NCBI RefSeq assembly: GCF_024868665.1
Contig: NC_079901.1
Span: forward strand, 612,397-676,396
Reading direction: 5' to 3'
DNA from: Triplophysa rosa
Lineage: Eukaryota > Chordata > Actinopteri > Cypriniformes > Nemacheilidae
Length of the DNA stretch: 64,000 nt
Shown here: positions 30,201 through 37,076 of the stretch, piece after piece
Layout: the number at the start of each line of letters is the position of its first letter
Position numbering within the stretch: the first letter of the stretch is position 1
Made by a program: the position numbers and the translations under genes
The notes under the pieces: generated by a model
What the model was told of the DNA's origin: nothing
Seen by the model: only the letters and a program-made list of their open reading frames with translations
The model's database searches: none

Positions 30201-33200
30201 GGCCGCTGGTGAGCGCTACAGCTGGGGTGTGGACCACGTGTATATCGGGGAAGCGTGTCCGGGTCTGTGCGGCGGTCACGGGTACTGCACCAGTGGACCC
30301 GTCTGCATCTGTGACGAAGGATATCACGGTGGGCATGCACTTTAACCTTGGTAACATCTGTGGCGGTGTGAAACTCGCAGCGCAGCAGAACGAACGAGAA
30401 CAGCTTTTGTCTTTCTCAGGTGAAGACTGCTCTTCGTCCAGCAGCGAGCTGCCCAGCACTATAAAGGATAACTTTGAGTCCGGTGCGGTGTCCCAGGAGA
30501 TCTGGAGTTTGATTCAGGGTGGTGGGGTGGGCAGCGGCTGTGGTCAGCTCTCTCCTCATGCTCACGGAGACTCGCTGTACTTCAACGGCTGCAAGATGAG
30601 ACAAGCCATCACCAGGCTTCTGGATCTGACCCGTGCCAGGTAGCGTCCGTGGGATCTCTTGGTTTTTACTACATTGAGATGGTTTGGTTCATGCCGTGAC
30701 TATCTATCCTGGGCACTTGTTTCTCTCCTCCAGTAAGATCATGTTCGTGCTGCAGATAGGCAGTGTATCTCAAACAGACAGCTGTAATGCTGCTCTGGAT
30801 CAGGCCGATGCGGTGGACCGGGCCATCCTTCTCCAGTACAGTGTCAATAACGGCGTTAGCTGGCATGTCATAGCACAGCATCAGCCGAAAGACTTCATTA
30901 AGGCCCAGAGAGTGTCCTACAACATCCCACTGTAAGTCCCCAAGCATTTGTTTTACGCACACCACATATTCTATTCAAGATCAAACATACAGTATAGCTA
31001 GAATGCACTGTAAATTGCTCCGGATAAAAGCGTAGCCTATCTGTACTATCCTGTGTCTGTAGCAGGACCTCAGACAATATCCATTTTGTTAAAACACAAT
31101 ATGGAAGAGTCTTACATAAAAAAACTCCAAAACCACTAGCACATATTGTTGTTTTCTTCACATTATTCCAAATGTGTACAAGAATGTTTGAATCTAGAGA
31201 AATGTGTCGCCTCTTGATGGTGTCATGTCTGCGTTATCCGTGGTTTCTGCTTTTACTGTTGCAGAAATCACAGGTGTGTTTGACTGAGTGAACAGATCGG
31301 CATATCACATCAAAAGAGCGATTTGAAAGTAGTACTGTCTTGTGATGTCAGCCGCTGACAGTCATGAAAAATATTGAAGTAGCAGTGGTTAAATTGGGTC
31401 TCAACATTAACATAGGGATGTACCGAAGTTCGGCCCAAAAACCTCCCGTGAAACGCAACAGATACTCATAACATATAGATGTGAATGCGGATAAGAAGAT
31501 CTGTTTTGATGTGGTCATGTCATCACTGCAGCGCATATCAAGCTTGTCTAGAAGCATTTGAGTAATTGTGTTGTGTAAACTTGCGGACTAGCCGAGTTTT
31601 TAACTAGTATATAACAATTCTAGAACTTTAGATTATTTTGATAATTGTTCAAATACATGTTACATTTAATTCTGTTGCAAAGAACTAAATGAAGAATAAT
31701 ATATATTAAGTTAAGTAATGTTTTCTGCCTAGTGCATCCTGAATTACTACTTTCAGCCCAGAATCGGGCATGTTTTGATACGAATAATTCATCTTTAGTA
31801 ATAAACGCCAATACTATTTAATACTTCTGCCAATAGTAATTAATATACCAAAAAGCCATGCTTACTACAAGTTTACAACAAAAAAACATGGTAAGTAAAA
31901 AAAAGAAAATTGTCGTCGTGACACGATTTCATTCATACAACGGTTCAGTAAGCAAGTTAATACACATGTGCATTAACGACATAATGAATCCCAGTTTAAC
32001 CCCTGCTAAATAGTAGTTGTTTATTTTGTCGTTTCTATCAAGCCACTTTTTTGGCATAAGTTGTATCATAACTTTGACATCCATGAGCATGATTTGTGAG
32101 TCGGATTGATTTCCATCAGCAATGAAGAGTGAAGGCAACAACTCCCATCATTTCCCGTTCCTTCACAGAATCATATTGTCTACGCCTATATTATTGTTTT
32201 ACGATCTCTAGCTTCCAAAAATACATGTTATGCGTATTTTTACCTAGTTATTGTTTTTGTCATTTTTACTGTTTCAAATTTGTGTTTTTTATGTCTATAC
32301 AGTTTGTATGAGTGTATATTTGTTAGAAATTGAGGTTGATTTACAGAATTTTGGTTGTTCTTGAGGACTGTAAAAGCAACTCTTGCATTTATGTTACTTT
32401 TTGCACAGGTCTGTAGTTGAGTCTCATGTCTGAATGATGTGCATGAGATGAAACCGTGTCTGTTCTTTGCTGTAGTGAGGCTCGCGTGAGGGGGATGCAG
32501 TTACGATGGTGGCAGCCGCGACATGAGGGTGCGGGTCACGACCAGTGGGCGCTGGACCATGTGGAAGTCATTCTGTGAGTACTTGTGCCTGTATCTTTAC
32601 AGCTCCTCCCTCAGACATCAGTAAAAAAGTGTTCATGAGTAATCAAACACAAGAAGCTAATGATGATAATACACATTTAATACCACAGTTTCTCCGGATG
32701 CATGGTGCAGTAGACAAATGACACGTTACATACACTTCCTATTCTCTTCACACGCACCCACACATCTCTTTCCCGCCCCTCTTGCTTTCTTGTCCTCACA
32801 CTCTCTCTCTATTTCTCTCTCTCTCTCATCCCCCTTCTGCATGCCATAACATGACCCGTTTGCCTCCTTCATGTCCCGCTGCTCCGATCTCCACCGTAAC
32901 GTCCCCCAACATTGTTCCCTCTGTTGCTCTGGTCCTGCTAACGCAGGTCAGGCTACTCCCAACCCCAGACCTTTGTGCAAGCCAGCAGCAGTCCTGTCCT
33001 GCATCTTATAACCTTTCCTCTCTTCTGTATTGTGCTCCCTTTGGCATGGCTGTAGTGTCAGGTAAGTGCTTTGCTCTTGGCAGAATGCATGACCGTGCTC
33101 TCCCTTCCCTCATCTCATCTGTCTTGTCCATCACCACAGAGTCCACCCGGACGGACAAAGTAGGAAACGGCACATGAAAAGTTTACAGTGACTAAATCAT

Positions 33201-36200
33201 AACACAAACACGGTTTCAAAGGCCAGTCACAGAAGGTTCATCTCCATCTCTATATCTGCCCATCTAATGTACATACTGTAATAACATTTCATTTATGTTT
33301 TGGTCTTGTACAATTATGAATCGACTATACATATGAAGTCAAATTTAACATGCACTCAGTTGGACCCCCTTTACCTCCAGAACATTTCAATTCTTTATGG
33401 CATGAACTCATCATGGTGCTGGAAACAATGAGATACACAGAGATTCATTGTCAAGGCCAACACAACAGCCTCACAGAAATTTGCCATCTACACTTTCATA
33501 AATTCATAAAATTCAGTCATAGTCTTTTGACAAAATCTCTGCGGTTCTTGCATGTTCATTTTATAACTAATCACAAGACATGCAAGAACCAATAAGATTG
33601 GAAGTTATTGGCGCGCTACAATATTTTATTTTAGCGCTTCAGGTGTTTGGTTTGGTGTGGATTTTGCTACATTTGTTTGTTTAACATGTTCATAGTTTTC
33701 TTACGCATGGCTATTGTTTCGCTTCAGAACACATTTCTGAAGCCACTGGAGTCTCATTTATGCAAACACTTCAATTAATAAACAATTATATTCATAAAGA
33801 AATTTAGTCTTATTTCACTGCACTGCAGTGTGATCTACACCATATTACTCCCGAAGAAACTTGAATAAATGAGAAAACACCTAAAACGAATAGAAGAACC
33901 CTGAGCAGTTGGAATATAACCTGTTTGCAGATTCAAACTTCTCTCAGAACCAAATGCTTTTTTACATGAATCGTGTTGTTATGTTGTAATGGCAAACAAT
34001 GTACGTTCCTGAAGCTCAAGATTTGATTGAGATTTGACTGTATTCGCTCATAAATCATGGCTAATGATGTGTGTCATATGGCTGTATCTCTACTAGTCCA
34101 AAAAGTCACAGATAAGCGCAGATCCCTTTCACCGGTCCTTCACCCTCATCACAGCATCATCTCCCACCCTCCTGTCCCTTCATGCTTCGCAGACGCCCCC
34201 TCCTGTCCCGGCTGCATTCCTGGCTCATTGGTCCCAACCTGACGGACAGAAGAGGCAATGACAGGCTAAGCGATAGCGAGTCACAATCTTTTGGCATTTA
34301 TTTGACACTGTCTGTCTCCTCCTCACAATCTGTCACTGTTGTTTGTCTCTTTATTTTTCCATCTGTCTTGTCTTGTCTTGTCTTTGCTCAAGCTCTAACC
34401 TCCAGCACTATATTAAGGTGTGTCCAGTCATATACTGTATGTAAAACATCTGTCTACATTTTTTAAGACCTGTAACTGATACGAATGGTTTAGTGGTTCA
34501 ACTTTTCTATGCTACTTTATACATCAACATTTATTTATCTTCACTCCAAGTGCTGTAAACATGTAAGATAGTAATTTCCACACACACAAGGGGTTTTCGG
34601 GCACATCTTTGTTTTAATTATATACCATGTCATGTTGAATTGTTGTCTAAAAGCAATATCACACTTTCTGTCATGTTAAGGTCATGTGAACAGATATTGC
34701 ATTTTACTGATAACTTAGTTGGACAGTAGCTGCCGATAAACAATGAACCAATTTCTGATTATAACATGCAAAGTGAAATAGTAAAAAATATATGTGAATA
34801 AAGTAAATGCACAAGAACAAAACTGAATGTAAAGGTTTCACTAAATATAAGCAAAACATTTAACAAGTATAGCATTAACTGTTTTTTCAGATTCAAACTT
34901 GAGTAACTTAACATTATAATGTAGAAAGCACAGTTGTTAGACAAGCCTCGTGAGTTGACACAGTGGAGGGTGGGTGGCACATGGTGCTGGTGTTTAAAAC
35001 AGCACTTCACTTTTCTGCCATCACATCACCGAGTTCACTCAAGCTCACTCTTAAAGCTTTTTTTTGCCCTGTCAGGATTTTAGGCATGGTCTTGTAAAGT
35101 TGGCAAGCATCAGTTCCCTTTCTGTCGGTCTCTCGACGTTGTGTCGAGACAGAATGGGGTTTGAACTTGAGAACTTATCATCTCTGATTGTACTTTTAAA
35201 AGGCCAATGAACTTCGCGAATGGCATGCCAGTCTCCGCCCCGGTCATCAAGACACAGTTCTTTCTAGACACAGCCACAACTTCGTCTGCTCCCCGGCGAG
35301 CGACATTGTAGATATGGGACTTCCATGGACGTTATTCCGCCAGCACCGCCAAGTTCACAGAACACATCTCCGATGGGCGGTAGTCGACCGTCCCATTACG
35401 GATCTACACAGAGAGTGCGTAATGAGGATGAGGTTTCCGTGATGGCATCAACTAGCGATTTGCTGGAATCGGACCCCGAAGACTCCCTGGAGCTCCCGGC
35501 TTCGGCTGGTCGAGCACAGGATGAGGCTGATGCGGTGCCAAGCCGCGTTCCGCCACTGTACCTTTCTTCCCGGAGGTGCTTGAGGAGCTCGCTAAGACCT
35601 GGAACGGCTCCTTCCTCAGACAGCCCCCCGAGGATGGAGAGCTCCGTGGAGGAGAGCATCCACCCCCCGTCAACAGCCACCCAGGAGCAGACCCAGGACA
35701 TCGGGCATGACTCCAGTCACTACACCGCTGTTGAGTCGCACCAGGGGGGCCCCATCCCCAGTGAGACGGCGGTTCCCCCCACGGGGTGTTGTCACAAATT
35801 GCTCCCCTAGTCCTCCTGTCGCGGTGTCTGGGGCCGTGGTTACAGCTCCCTAGCTCGTTGTCTCATGAGGATGATCCGGCACCTTGACCGACTGGGCCTT
35901 CGGGTCAACTGGGACAAGAACAACTCTCCCCCACTCAGAGTCTAGTTTCATACCGAGAGAAGAGATGCTCTGTCACCATGACAGCGCACCTTACCAACGA
36001 GCGCACCCAGTCAGTGCTGAACTGACTCTTCAGGTGGCAACCAACGGTCCCACTCAAACTCTTTCAGAGGCTTCTGGGGCACATGGCATCCTCGGCAGCG
36101 GTCGTCCCACTCGGGTTGATGCATAGGAGGCCACCTGCAGTCGCTAACACCAACACTCAGGCCAGAGCTGCAGCCACCAGGCGCCTGTATGCCTTTAAGT

Positions 36201-37076
36201 GGGGCGTCTTCTCGTCCTGATGTTCTTCCTGCTGGGAAGACCCAGAGAGTTGTGCGATCGGTGTTGTGCTGTCCTTCCTCTGTGAAAGGAGATCAACCTC
36301 TCCCCTTCCACCCTTAAGGTGTTTGTCATTTGTCATGTTGTGCCATTCCCGCACATTACACGCTTGTTGGGGGGTAAGTCTCCCGGACAGCACGATGTGG
36401 TCATCAGGTTCCTGAGGGGCACTAGGAGGCTGAATCATCCGCGTCCGCGCTCTGTACCCTCCTGGGACCTTAACATGGTCCTCGAATGCCTAGGAAGAGC
36501 CCCGTTTGAGCCCCTGGGGGAATCCAGTCTACCTCATCTCACCATGAAGACTACTCTCCTAGTTGCGCTTGACCAACAGAAAGGGTCCTTCTTACCACAG
36601 AGCTTTGCCGTCCGCTGCAGCGACTGGGAGATACCTCTCAGGTTCCTCAGCCCCAAAAGGTGAATGAATGGCCACGCCATGCCATTCGCGAAGTTCATTG
36701 GCCTTTTAAAAGTACAATCAGAGATGTGTTCACAAAAGCCAGAACCACCAAACCATCAGTATTACGCATCAGTATGCTGACCCCCAACAATGTTTGTTTG
36801 TGTTATGCACCCAGTCCTAAAAAATAAAACCTGACAGTGTTTGAGGTTACGAGTGGTTTGGCTGCACAGTTTGTGAAGGGGCTGAATTAATACTGTAGAT
36901 GTTAAACAATGAATGTTTGCTGTTTTTAATCACCAAGCCCAACTTCCTCCTCTATTTCTTTCTGCCTTCCTCCTCACAGCACTCGTAAACAAAACTACAT
37001 GATGAACTACTCTAGACAGACCGGTCTACACCATTACTACAACAGGAAGAGGCGGGCATTGCGACGGCGAACCTGA
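92..37076 (+). CDS. reln: Reelin, 3' two thirds of the gene (44 exons)
   Basis: Reelin is a large secreted glycoprotein that positions migrating neurons by binding the VLDL receptor and ApoER2. Forty-four exons on this strand, all with GT-AG introns, join into one open frame of 7503 coding bases (2500 residues and TGA). The product covers the end of reelin repeat 2 to repeat 8 and the basic tail. Each repeat shows the family order: BNR-type subrepeat A, an EGF module with six cysteines, then subrepeat B. Signatures recur: RFRW before each EGF, GCG..SG..L.F at the start of B, and RWWQP..D.WA.D later. Exon order and junctions match human exons 22-65, so numbers below follow the human gene. The 5' exons (signal peptide, F-spondin-like region, repeats 1 to early 2) lie upstream of the window. 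The introns hold many transposons but no exon is interrupted. Family identity is certain; orthology is inferred from memory of human reelin. Confidence 0.97.
531..668 (+). CDS. reln: reln exon 23 (end 2A and EGF module 2)
   Basis: The exon starts after CTGGCTTTAG and reads SSATRFRW, then [14 protein letters not shown] and the first EGF cysteines ([14 protein letters not shown]). It ends in phase 2 with donor GTCAGT. Confidence 0.96.
669..3674 (+). other. reln: reln intron 23 with transposon remnants
   Basis: This 3.0 kb intron has no exon. About 800-1870 looks like a diverged Harbinger-type element: the CCTGCTCCGGAGCAGG stretch and the GTTACCATGG nearby resemble the right part of the element at 48341-49601. 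A MITE lies at 2102-2295. I recognise nothing in the remainder. Confidence 0.5.
2102..2295. mobile_element. MITE with GGATCTCCAACCCTGCTCC-type ends
   Basis: The ends are near-perfect inverted repeats of about 25 bases (2102-2127 and 2271-2295). The 194-base element has no coding capacity. A relative sits at 10141-10290. It is probably a hAT-type MITE common in cyprinids; the family name is not certain. Confidence 0.75.
3675..3861 (+). CDS. reln: reln exon 24 (EGF 2 end and start of 2B)
   Basis: The exon completes EGF 2 with [10 protein letters not shown] and opens subrepeat 2B with [29 protein letters not shown]. It enters in phase 2 and ends in phase 0, with donor GTAGGA. Confidence 0.96.
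5119..8745. mobile_element. 3.6 kb element bounded by ~570-base inverted repeats
   Basis: The left arm (5119-5689) and right arm (8172-8745) are near-identical reverse complements, starting with ATATGGAAGTATTTC. The 2.5 kb between them is AT-rich and shows no recognisable transposase, so it looks like a non-autonomous long-TIR or foldback element. I could not find a clear target-site duplication, so the outer ends may be a few bases off. Low divergence between arms suggests recent activity or gene conversion. Confidence 0.8.
8812..8837. repeat. (ATCC)n microsatellite
   Basis: About six tandem ATCC units lie just outside the right arm of the long inverted repeat. Confidence 0.9.
9056..9261 (+). 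CDS. reln: reln exon 25 (2B, BNR motif)
   Basis: It reads [31 protein letters not shown] and the BNR-like SNDGGISWG. It starts in phase 0 after ATAAATCAG and ends in phase 2 (Arg split). Confidence 0.97.
9346..9517 (+). CDS. reln: reln exon 26 (end of 2B)
   Basis: It reads [22 protein letters not shown], then [12 protein letters not shown] and DPTLPQ. It ends in phase 0 with donor GTGAGC. Confidence 0.97.
9821..10027 (+). CDS. reln: reln exon 27 (start of repeat 3; N-t cleavage site)
   Basis: It opens repeat 3 with [15 protein letters not shown] and ends with GYTLQFK. The Pro-Ala bond encoded at 9836-9841 aligns with the mammalian N-t processing site, which is cut by ADAMTS-family proteases. 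The exon is phase 0 on both sides. Confidence 0.96.
10141..10290. mobile_element. Short MITE related to 2102-2295
   Basis: Its terminal inverted repeats (10141-10166 and 10266-10290) read CCAGGGGTGCCCAGTACTGC outward-in. It is 150 bases long, inside reln intron 27, and has no coding capacity. Confidence 0.7.
10468..10703 (+). CDS. reln: reln exon 28 (3A, BNR motif)
   Basis: It reads [31 protein letters not shown], then [12 protein letters not shown]. It ends in phase 2 with donor GTACCT. Confidence 0.97.
11243..11400 (+). CDS. reln: reln exon 29 (end 3A and EGF module 3)
   Basis: It reads [45 protein letters not shown]. It ends in phase 1. Confidence 0.96.
12052..12291. mobile_element. MITE with GGGGCGGTTTCCCGG ends
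   Basis: The left end GGGGCGGTTTCCCGGACA matches the inverted right end TTCTGGGAAACTGCCCC. A related element with GGCCCGTTTCACAGACA ends lies at 52553-52791. It is non-coding. Confidence 0.7.
13350..13593. mobile_element. MITE with TTAAAGGGATAGTTTACCC ends
   Basis: This common cyprinid MITE has the inverted ends TTAAAGGGATAGTTTACCC and GGGTGAACTGTTCCTTTAA, and TTTACTCA words on both sides of its centre. A relative lies at about 42905-43204. Confidence 0.8.
14026..14239 (+). CDS. reln: reln exon 30 (EGF 3 end and start of 3B)
   Basis: It reads [39 protein letters not shown] and [13 protein letters not shown]. It enters in phase 1 and ends in phase 2 (Arg split). Confidence 0.95.
14338..14414 (+). 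CDS. reln: reln exon 31 (3B)
   Basis: This 77-base exon reads [12 protein letters not shown] and CTRPRNRNE. It ends in phase 1 with donor GTGAAG. Confidence 0.95.
14551..14728. repeat. AGCTGGTTTTAGCTGG-type interspersed repeat
   Basis: Repeated AGCTGG and CCAGCT words occur in opposite orientations, typical of a common teleost palindromic MITE. A clearer copy lies at 20513-20739. Confidence 0.6.
15095..15253 (+). CDS. reln: reln exon 32 (3B, BNR motif)
   Basis: It reads [33 protein letters not shown] and FRWWQPQ. It is phase 1 on both sides. Confidence 0.96.
15367..15561 (+). CDS. reln: reln exon 33 (end 3B, start repeat 4)
   Basis: It reads [14 protein letters not shown], then FHDTFDGTS and [11 protein letters not shown], opening subrepeat 4A. 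It ends in phase 1 with donor GTGAGT. Confidence 0.96.
15562..16345 (+). other. reln: reln intron 33
   Basis: This 0.78 kb intron has no recognisable gene or clear transposon. It ends in a pyrimidine-rich tract before CACTAG. Confidence 0.6.
16346..16619 (+). CDS. reln: reln exon 34 (4A, BNR motif)
   Basis: It reads [43 protein letters not shown] and WRRVTVYLP. The donor is GTATGA at 16620, leaving phase 2; Ile is completed by the next exon. Confidence 0.96.
16714..16854 (+). CDS. reln: reln exon 35 (EGF module 4)
   Basis: It reads [39 protein letters not shown]. It is phase 2 at both ends. Confidence 0.96.
16949..17126 (+). CDS. reln: reln exon 36 (EGF 4 end and 4B)
   Basis: It reads [35 protein letters not shown] and LIFKG. 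It ends in phase 0. Confidence 0.97.
17243..17327 (+). CDS. reln: reln exon 37 (4B)
   Basis: This 85-base exon reads [20 protein letters not shown] and FSFKFITK. It ends in phase 1. Confidence 0.96.
17416..17598 (+). CDS. reln: reln exon 38 (4B, BNR motif)
   Basis: It reads [27 protein letters not shown] and [12 protein letters not shown]. It is phase 1 at both ends. Confidence 0.97.
17599..18896 (+). other. reln: reln intron 38 with repeat fragments
   Basis: 17690-18200 resembles 38215-38450, with the shared words CAGGCCAGTGGATGG and AAACACTAC in the same order, so both belong to one DNA-transposon family. About 18211-18340 carries the L2-type tail GGCAGACGCTTTATCCAAAG, in the orientation seen at 56222. 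No exon was found. Confidence 0.6.
18211..18340 (-). mobile_element. L2-type LINE/SINE 3' tail fragment
   Basis: GGCAGACGCTTTATCCAAAG, GCGACTTACAAGTAGGAG and a TTTTGTCA stretch match the 3' end of the minus-strand L2 at 56219. Only the tail is present. Confidence 0.7.
18897..19065 (+). CDS. reln: reln exon 39 (end 4B, start 5A)
   Basis: It reads [33 protein letters not shown] and [13 protein letters not shown]. It ends in phase 2. Confidence 0.96.
19266..19368 (+). CDS. reln: reln exon 40 (5A)
   Basis: It reads [20 protein letters not shown], then [14 protein letters not shown]. It enters in phase 2 and ends in phase 0. Confidence 0.96.
19470..19696 (+). CDS. reln: reln exon 41 (5A, extra cysteine)
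   Basis: It reads [29 protein letters not shown] and [16 protein letters not shown]. The Cys codon at 19692-19694 has no counterpart before RFRW in the other six repeats seen here. It ends in phase 2. Confidence 0.97.
19779..20002 (+). CDS. reln: reln exon 42 (EGF module 5, start 5B)
   Basis: It reads [48 protein letters not shown], then [11 protein letters not shown]. The whole EGF module lies in one exon. It ends in phase 1. Confidence 0.97.
20003..21027 (+). other. reln: reln intron 42
   Basis: The intron contains a palindromic MITE at 20513-20739. The rest shows nothing recognisable. Confidence 0.6.
20513..20739. mobile_element. Palindromic AGCTGG MITE
   Basis: The two halves are inverted: TTTGCTGGTTAGGTATGTTT near the start and AAACATACCTCACCAGCATA near the end, with several AGCTGGTTT units between. 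It can fold into one long hairpin. Confidence 0.75.
21028..21178 (+). CDS. reln: reln exon 43 (5B)
   Basis: It reads [33 protein letters not shown] and LDLSNA. It ends in phase 2 with donor GTATTC. Confidence 0.96.
21271..21529 (+). CDS. reln: reln exon 44 (5B, BNR motif)
   Basis: It reads [44 protein letters not shown] and SPWVIDK. It ends in phase 0 with donor GTAAAC. Confidence 0.96.
21530..22933 (+). other. reln: reln intron 44
   Basis: This 1.4 kb intron holds a Tc1/mariner-type element at 22102-22747. The remainder shows no recognisable feature. Confidence 0.6.
22102..22747. mobile_element. Decayed Tc1/mariner-type element
   Basis: The ends are inverted (CACTGATCAGTCACAAC and GCTGTGGCAGTTCAGTG, with one or two mismatches) and flanked by TA. 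At 646 bases with no transposase frame, it is a deleted copy. Confidence 0.75.
22934..23183 (+). CDS. reln: reln exon 45 (6A; receptor-contact Lys)
   Basis: It reads [23 protein letters not shown] and [13 protein letters not shown]. The Lys codon at 23078-23080 aligns with human Lys2360, needed for VLDLR/ApoER2 binding. It ends in phase 1 with donor GTACGC. Confidence 0.96.
23288..23456 (+). CDS. reln: reln exon 46 (6A, BNR motif)
   Basis: It reads [39 protein letters not shown]. It ends in phase 2. Confidence 0.96.
23536..23676 (+). CDS. reln: reln exon 47 (EGF module 6; receptor-contact Lys)
   Basis: It reads [35 protein letters not shown] and [11 protein letters not shown]. The Lys codon at 23582-23584 aligns with human Lys2467, the second receptor-contact lysine. 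It ends in phase 2. Confidence 0.96.
23744..23921 (+). CDS. reln: reln exon 48 (EGF 6 end and 6B)
   Basis: It reads [39 protein letters not shown]. It ends in phase 0. Confidence 0.97.
24375..24568 (+). CDS. reln: reln exon 49 (6B, BNR motif)
   Basis: It reads [45 protein letters not shown]. The donor is GTAGGT at 24569, leaving phase 2. Confidence 0.96.
24911..25161 (+). CDS. reln: reln exon 50 (end 6B; C-t cleavage site)
   Basis: It reads [32 protein letters not shown] and HERAPADG. The Ala-Asp bond encoded at 25104-25109 aligns with the mammalian C-t cleavage site between repeats 6 and 7. The stretch after it is His/Ser-rich and poorly conserved. Confidence 0.96.
25379..25533 (+). CDS. 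reln: reln exon 51 (7A)
   Basis: It reads [33 protein letters not shown] and GWVMQFK. It enters in phase 1 and ends in phase 0. Confidence 0.97.
25619..25833 (+). CDS. reln: reln exon 52 (7A, BNR motif)
   Basis: It reads [44 protein letters not shown]. It ends in phase 2 with donor GTGAGT. Confidence 0.97.
25834..27640 (+). other. reln: reln intron 52
   Basis: This 1.8 kb intron holds a DNA transposon at 26817-27352. I see nothing recognisable in the other parts. Confidence 0.6.
26817..27352. mobile_element. Non-autonomous DNA transposon, GTTAAAGGG ends
   Basis: It begins GTTAAAGGGGTCAT and ends TGTCCCTTTAAC, with short inverted ends. The layout and GC-rich middle match a repeat very common in cyprinid introns. 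No transposase frame is present. Confidence 0.65.
27641..27818 (+). CDS. reln: reln exon 53 (end 7A and EGF module 7)
   Basis: It reads [51 protein letters not shown]. It ends in phase 0 with donor GTAAAA. Confidence 0.97.
27902..28077 (+). CDS. reln: reln exon 54 (7B; tandem acceptor)
   Basis: It reads [22 protein letters not shown] and [14 protein letters not shown]. The acceptor is a NAGNAG (CAGCAG at 27896-27901). Use of the upstream AG would add one Gln in frame, starting at 27899. It ends in phase 2. Confidence 0.95.
28476..28582 (+). CDS. reln: reln exon 55 (7B)
   Basis: It reads [32 protein letters not shown]. It enters in phase 2 and ends in phase 1. Confidence 0.96.
28849..29091 (+). 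CDS. reln: reln exon 56 (7B end, repeat 8 start)
   Basis: It reads [46 protein letters not shown] and LLDTFDD. It ends in phase 1. Confidence 0.97.
29173..29348 (+). CDS. reln: reln exon 57 (8A)
   Basis: It reads [34 protein letters not shown] and PGYILQFK. It is highly conserved, ends in phase 0 and uses donor GTCAGT. Confidence 0.97.
29587..29722 (+). mobile_element. Non-LTR retrotransposon 3' tail
   Basis: It is nearly identical to 42188-42333. It contains GTGTGTGCAAGCACAC (a hairpin), GGCAATAAAGCT and a terminal TTCTGA repeat, the typical 3' end of a LINE or LINE-driven SINE. It sits in reln intron 57. Confidence 0.75.
29759..29832 (+). CDS. reln: reln exon 58 (8A)
   Basis: This 74-base exon reads [22 protein letters not shown]. 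It ends in phase 2 with donor GTGATT. Confidence 0.95.
29926..30087 (+). CDS. reln: reln exon 59 (8A)
   Basis: It reads [28 protein letters not shown] and [10 protein letters not shown]. It ends in phase 2 with donor GTACGG. Confidence 0.96.
30171..30328 (+). CDS. reln: reln exon 60 (EGF module 8)
   Basis: It reads [49 protein letters not shown]. It ends in phase 1. Confidence 0.97.
30420..30639 (+). CDS. reln: reln exon 61 (EGF 8 end and 8B)
   Basis: It reads [40 protein letters not shown], then RLLDLTRA. It ends in phase 2. Confidence 0.97.
30734..30931 (+). CDS. reln: reln exon 62 (8B, BNR motif)
   Basis: It reads [47 protein letters not shown]. It ends in phase 2 with donor GTAAGT. Confidence 0.97.
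30932..32475 (+). other. reln: reln intron 62
   Basis: This is a 1.5 kb AT-rich intron. I recognise no transposon ends or exons in it. Confidence 0.6.
32476..32574 (+). CDS. reln: reln exon 63 (end of 8B)
   Basis: It reads [27 protein letters not shown], then splits a Leu codon (phase 2). The donor is GTGAGT. Reading past the donor meets TGA at 32576-32578. Confidence 0.97.
32575..33055 (+). promoter_or_regulatory. reln: reln intron 63, pyrimidine-rich with UGC motifs before the microexon
   Basis: The intron carries a CTCTCT-rich stretch near 32800-32830 (PTB-type motifs) and many TGC words from 32836 on, including TTGTGCTCCC about 25 bases before the microexon. Neural microexons are typically repressed by PTBP1 and activated by SRRM4 through UGC motifs near the acceptor. 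The motifs are seen; the regulation is inferred. Confidence 0.5.
33056..33061 (+). CDS. reln: reln exon 64, six-base microexon
   Basis: The hexamer TGTCAG is flanked by an acceptor (GGCTGTAG) and a consensus donor (GTAAGT). Joined between exon 63 (ending CT) and exon 65 (starting C), it turns Leu-Thr into Leu-Val-Ser-Thr without changing frame. Mammalian reelin has a neuronal six-base exon 64 adding Val-Ser at this exact place. It is too short for gene finders. Confidence 0.88.
33062..36979 (+). other. reln: reln intron 64
   Basis: This 3.9 kb intron contains a DIRS derivative at 35113-36726. 33330-33600 has a TTGGACCCCCTTTACCTCC stretch like fish Tc1-type repeats. Other sequence is unremarkable. 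Confidence 0.6.
35113..36726 (+). mobile_element. Deleted DIRS-type retrotransposon
   Basis: The terminal stretch TTCCCTTTCTGTCGGTCTCT at 35114 matches the end of the minus-strand DIRS at 61085. A 48-base arm (35180-35227) is repeated perfectly inverted at 36678-36725. Between them are a gag-like remnant ([10 protein letters not shown].., [13 protein letters not shown] at about 35440-35540), a reverse-transcriptase scrap ([10 protein letters not shown] near 35890; [10 protein letters not shown] near 36063) and decayed sequence where the tyrosine recombinase would lie. Stops and deletions make it inactive. DIRS elements use a tyrosine recombinase and have inverted or split terminal repeats, which fits this layout. 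Confidence 0.8.
36980..37076 (+). CDS. reln: reln exon 65 (basic C-terminal tail and stop)
   Basis: It reads [13 protein letters not shown], then [15 protein letters not shown] and TGA at 37074. The basic tail (C-terminal region) is conserved in vertebrate reelins and aids secretion and signalling. RKRR followed by Ala matches the furin-type processing site of the mammalian tail. Confidence 0.97.

Noticed and set aside
32575..32800. Alternative 3' end of reln after exon 63
   Set aside because: Reading through the donor gives an immediate TGA (32576-32578), which would make a tail-less reelin, but no AATAAA was seen in the intron to support polyadenylation there.
34057..34466. Possible extra reln exon or gene in intron 64
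   Set aside because: Short frames only, no match to reelin, and no convincing splice-site pair.
35325..35810. 161-codon open frame as a host gene
   Set aside because: It lies within the DIRS derivative and matches its gag-like region at 59421-59945.
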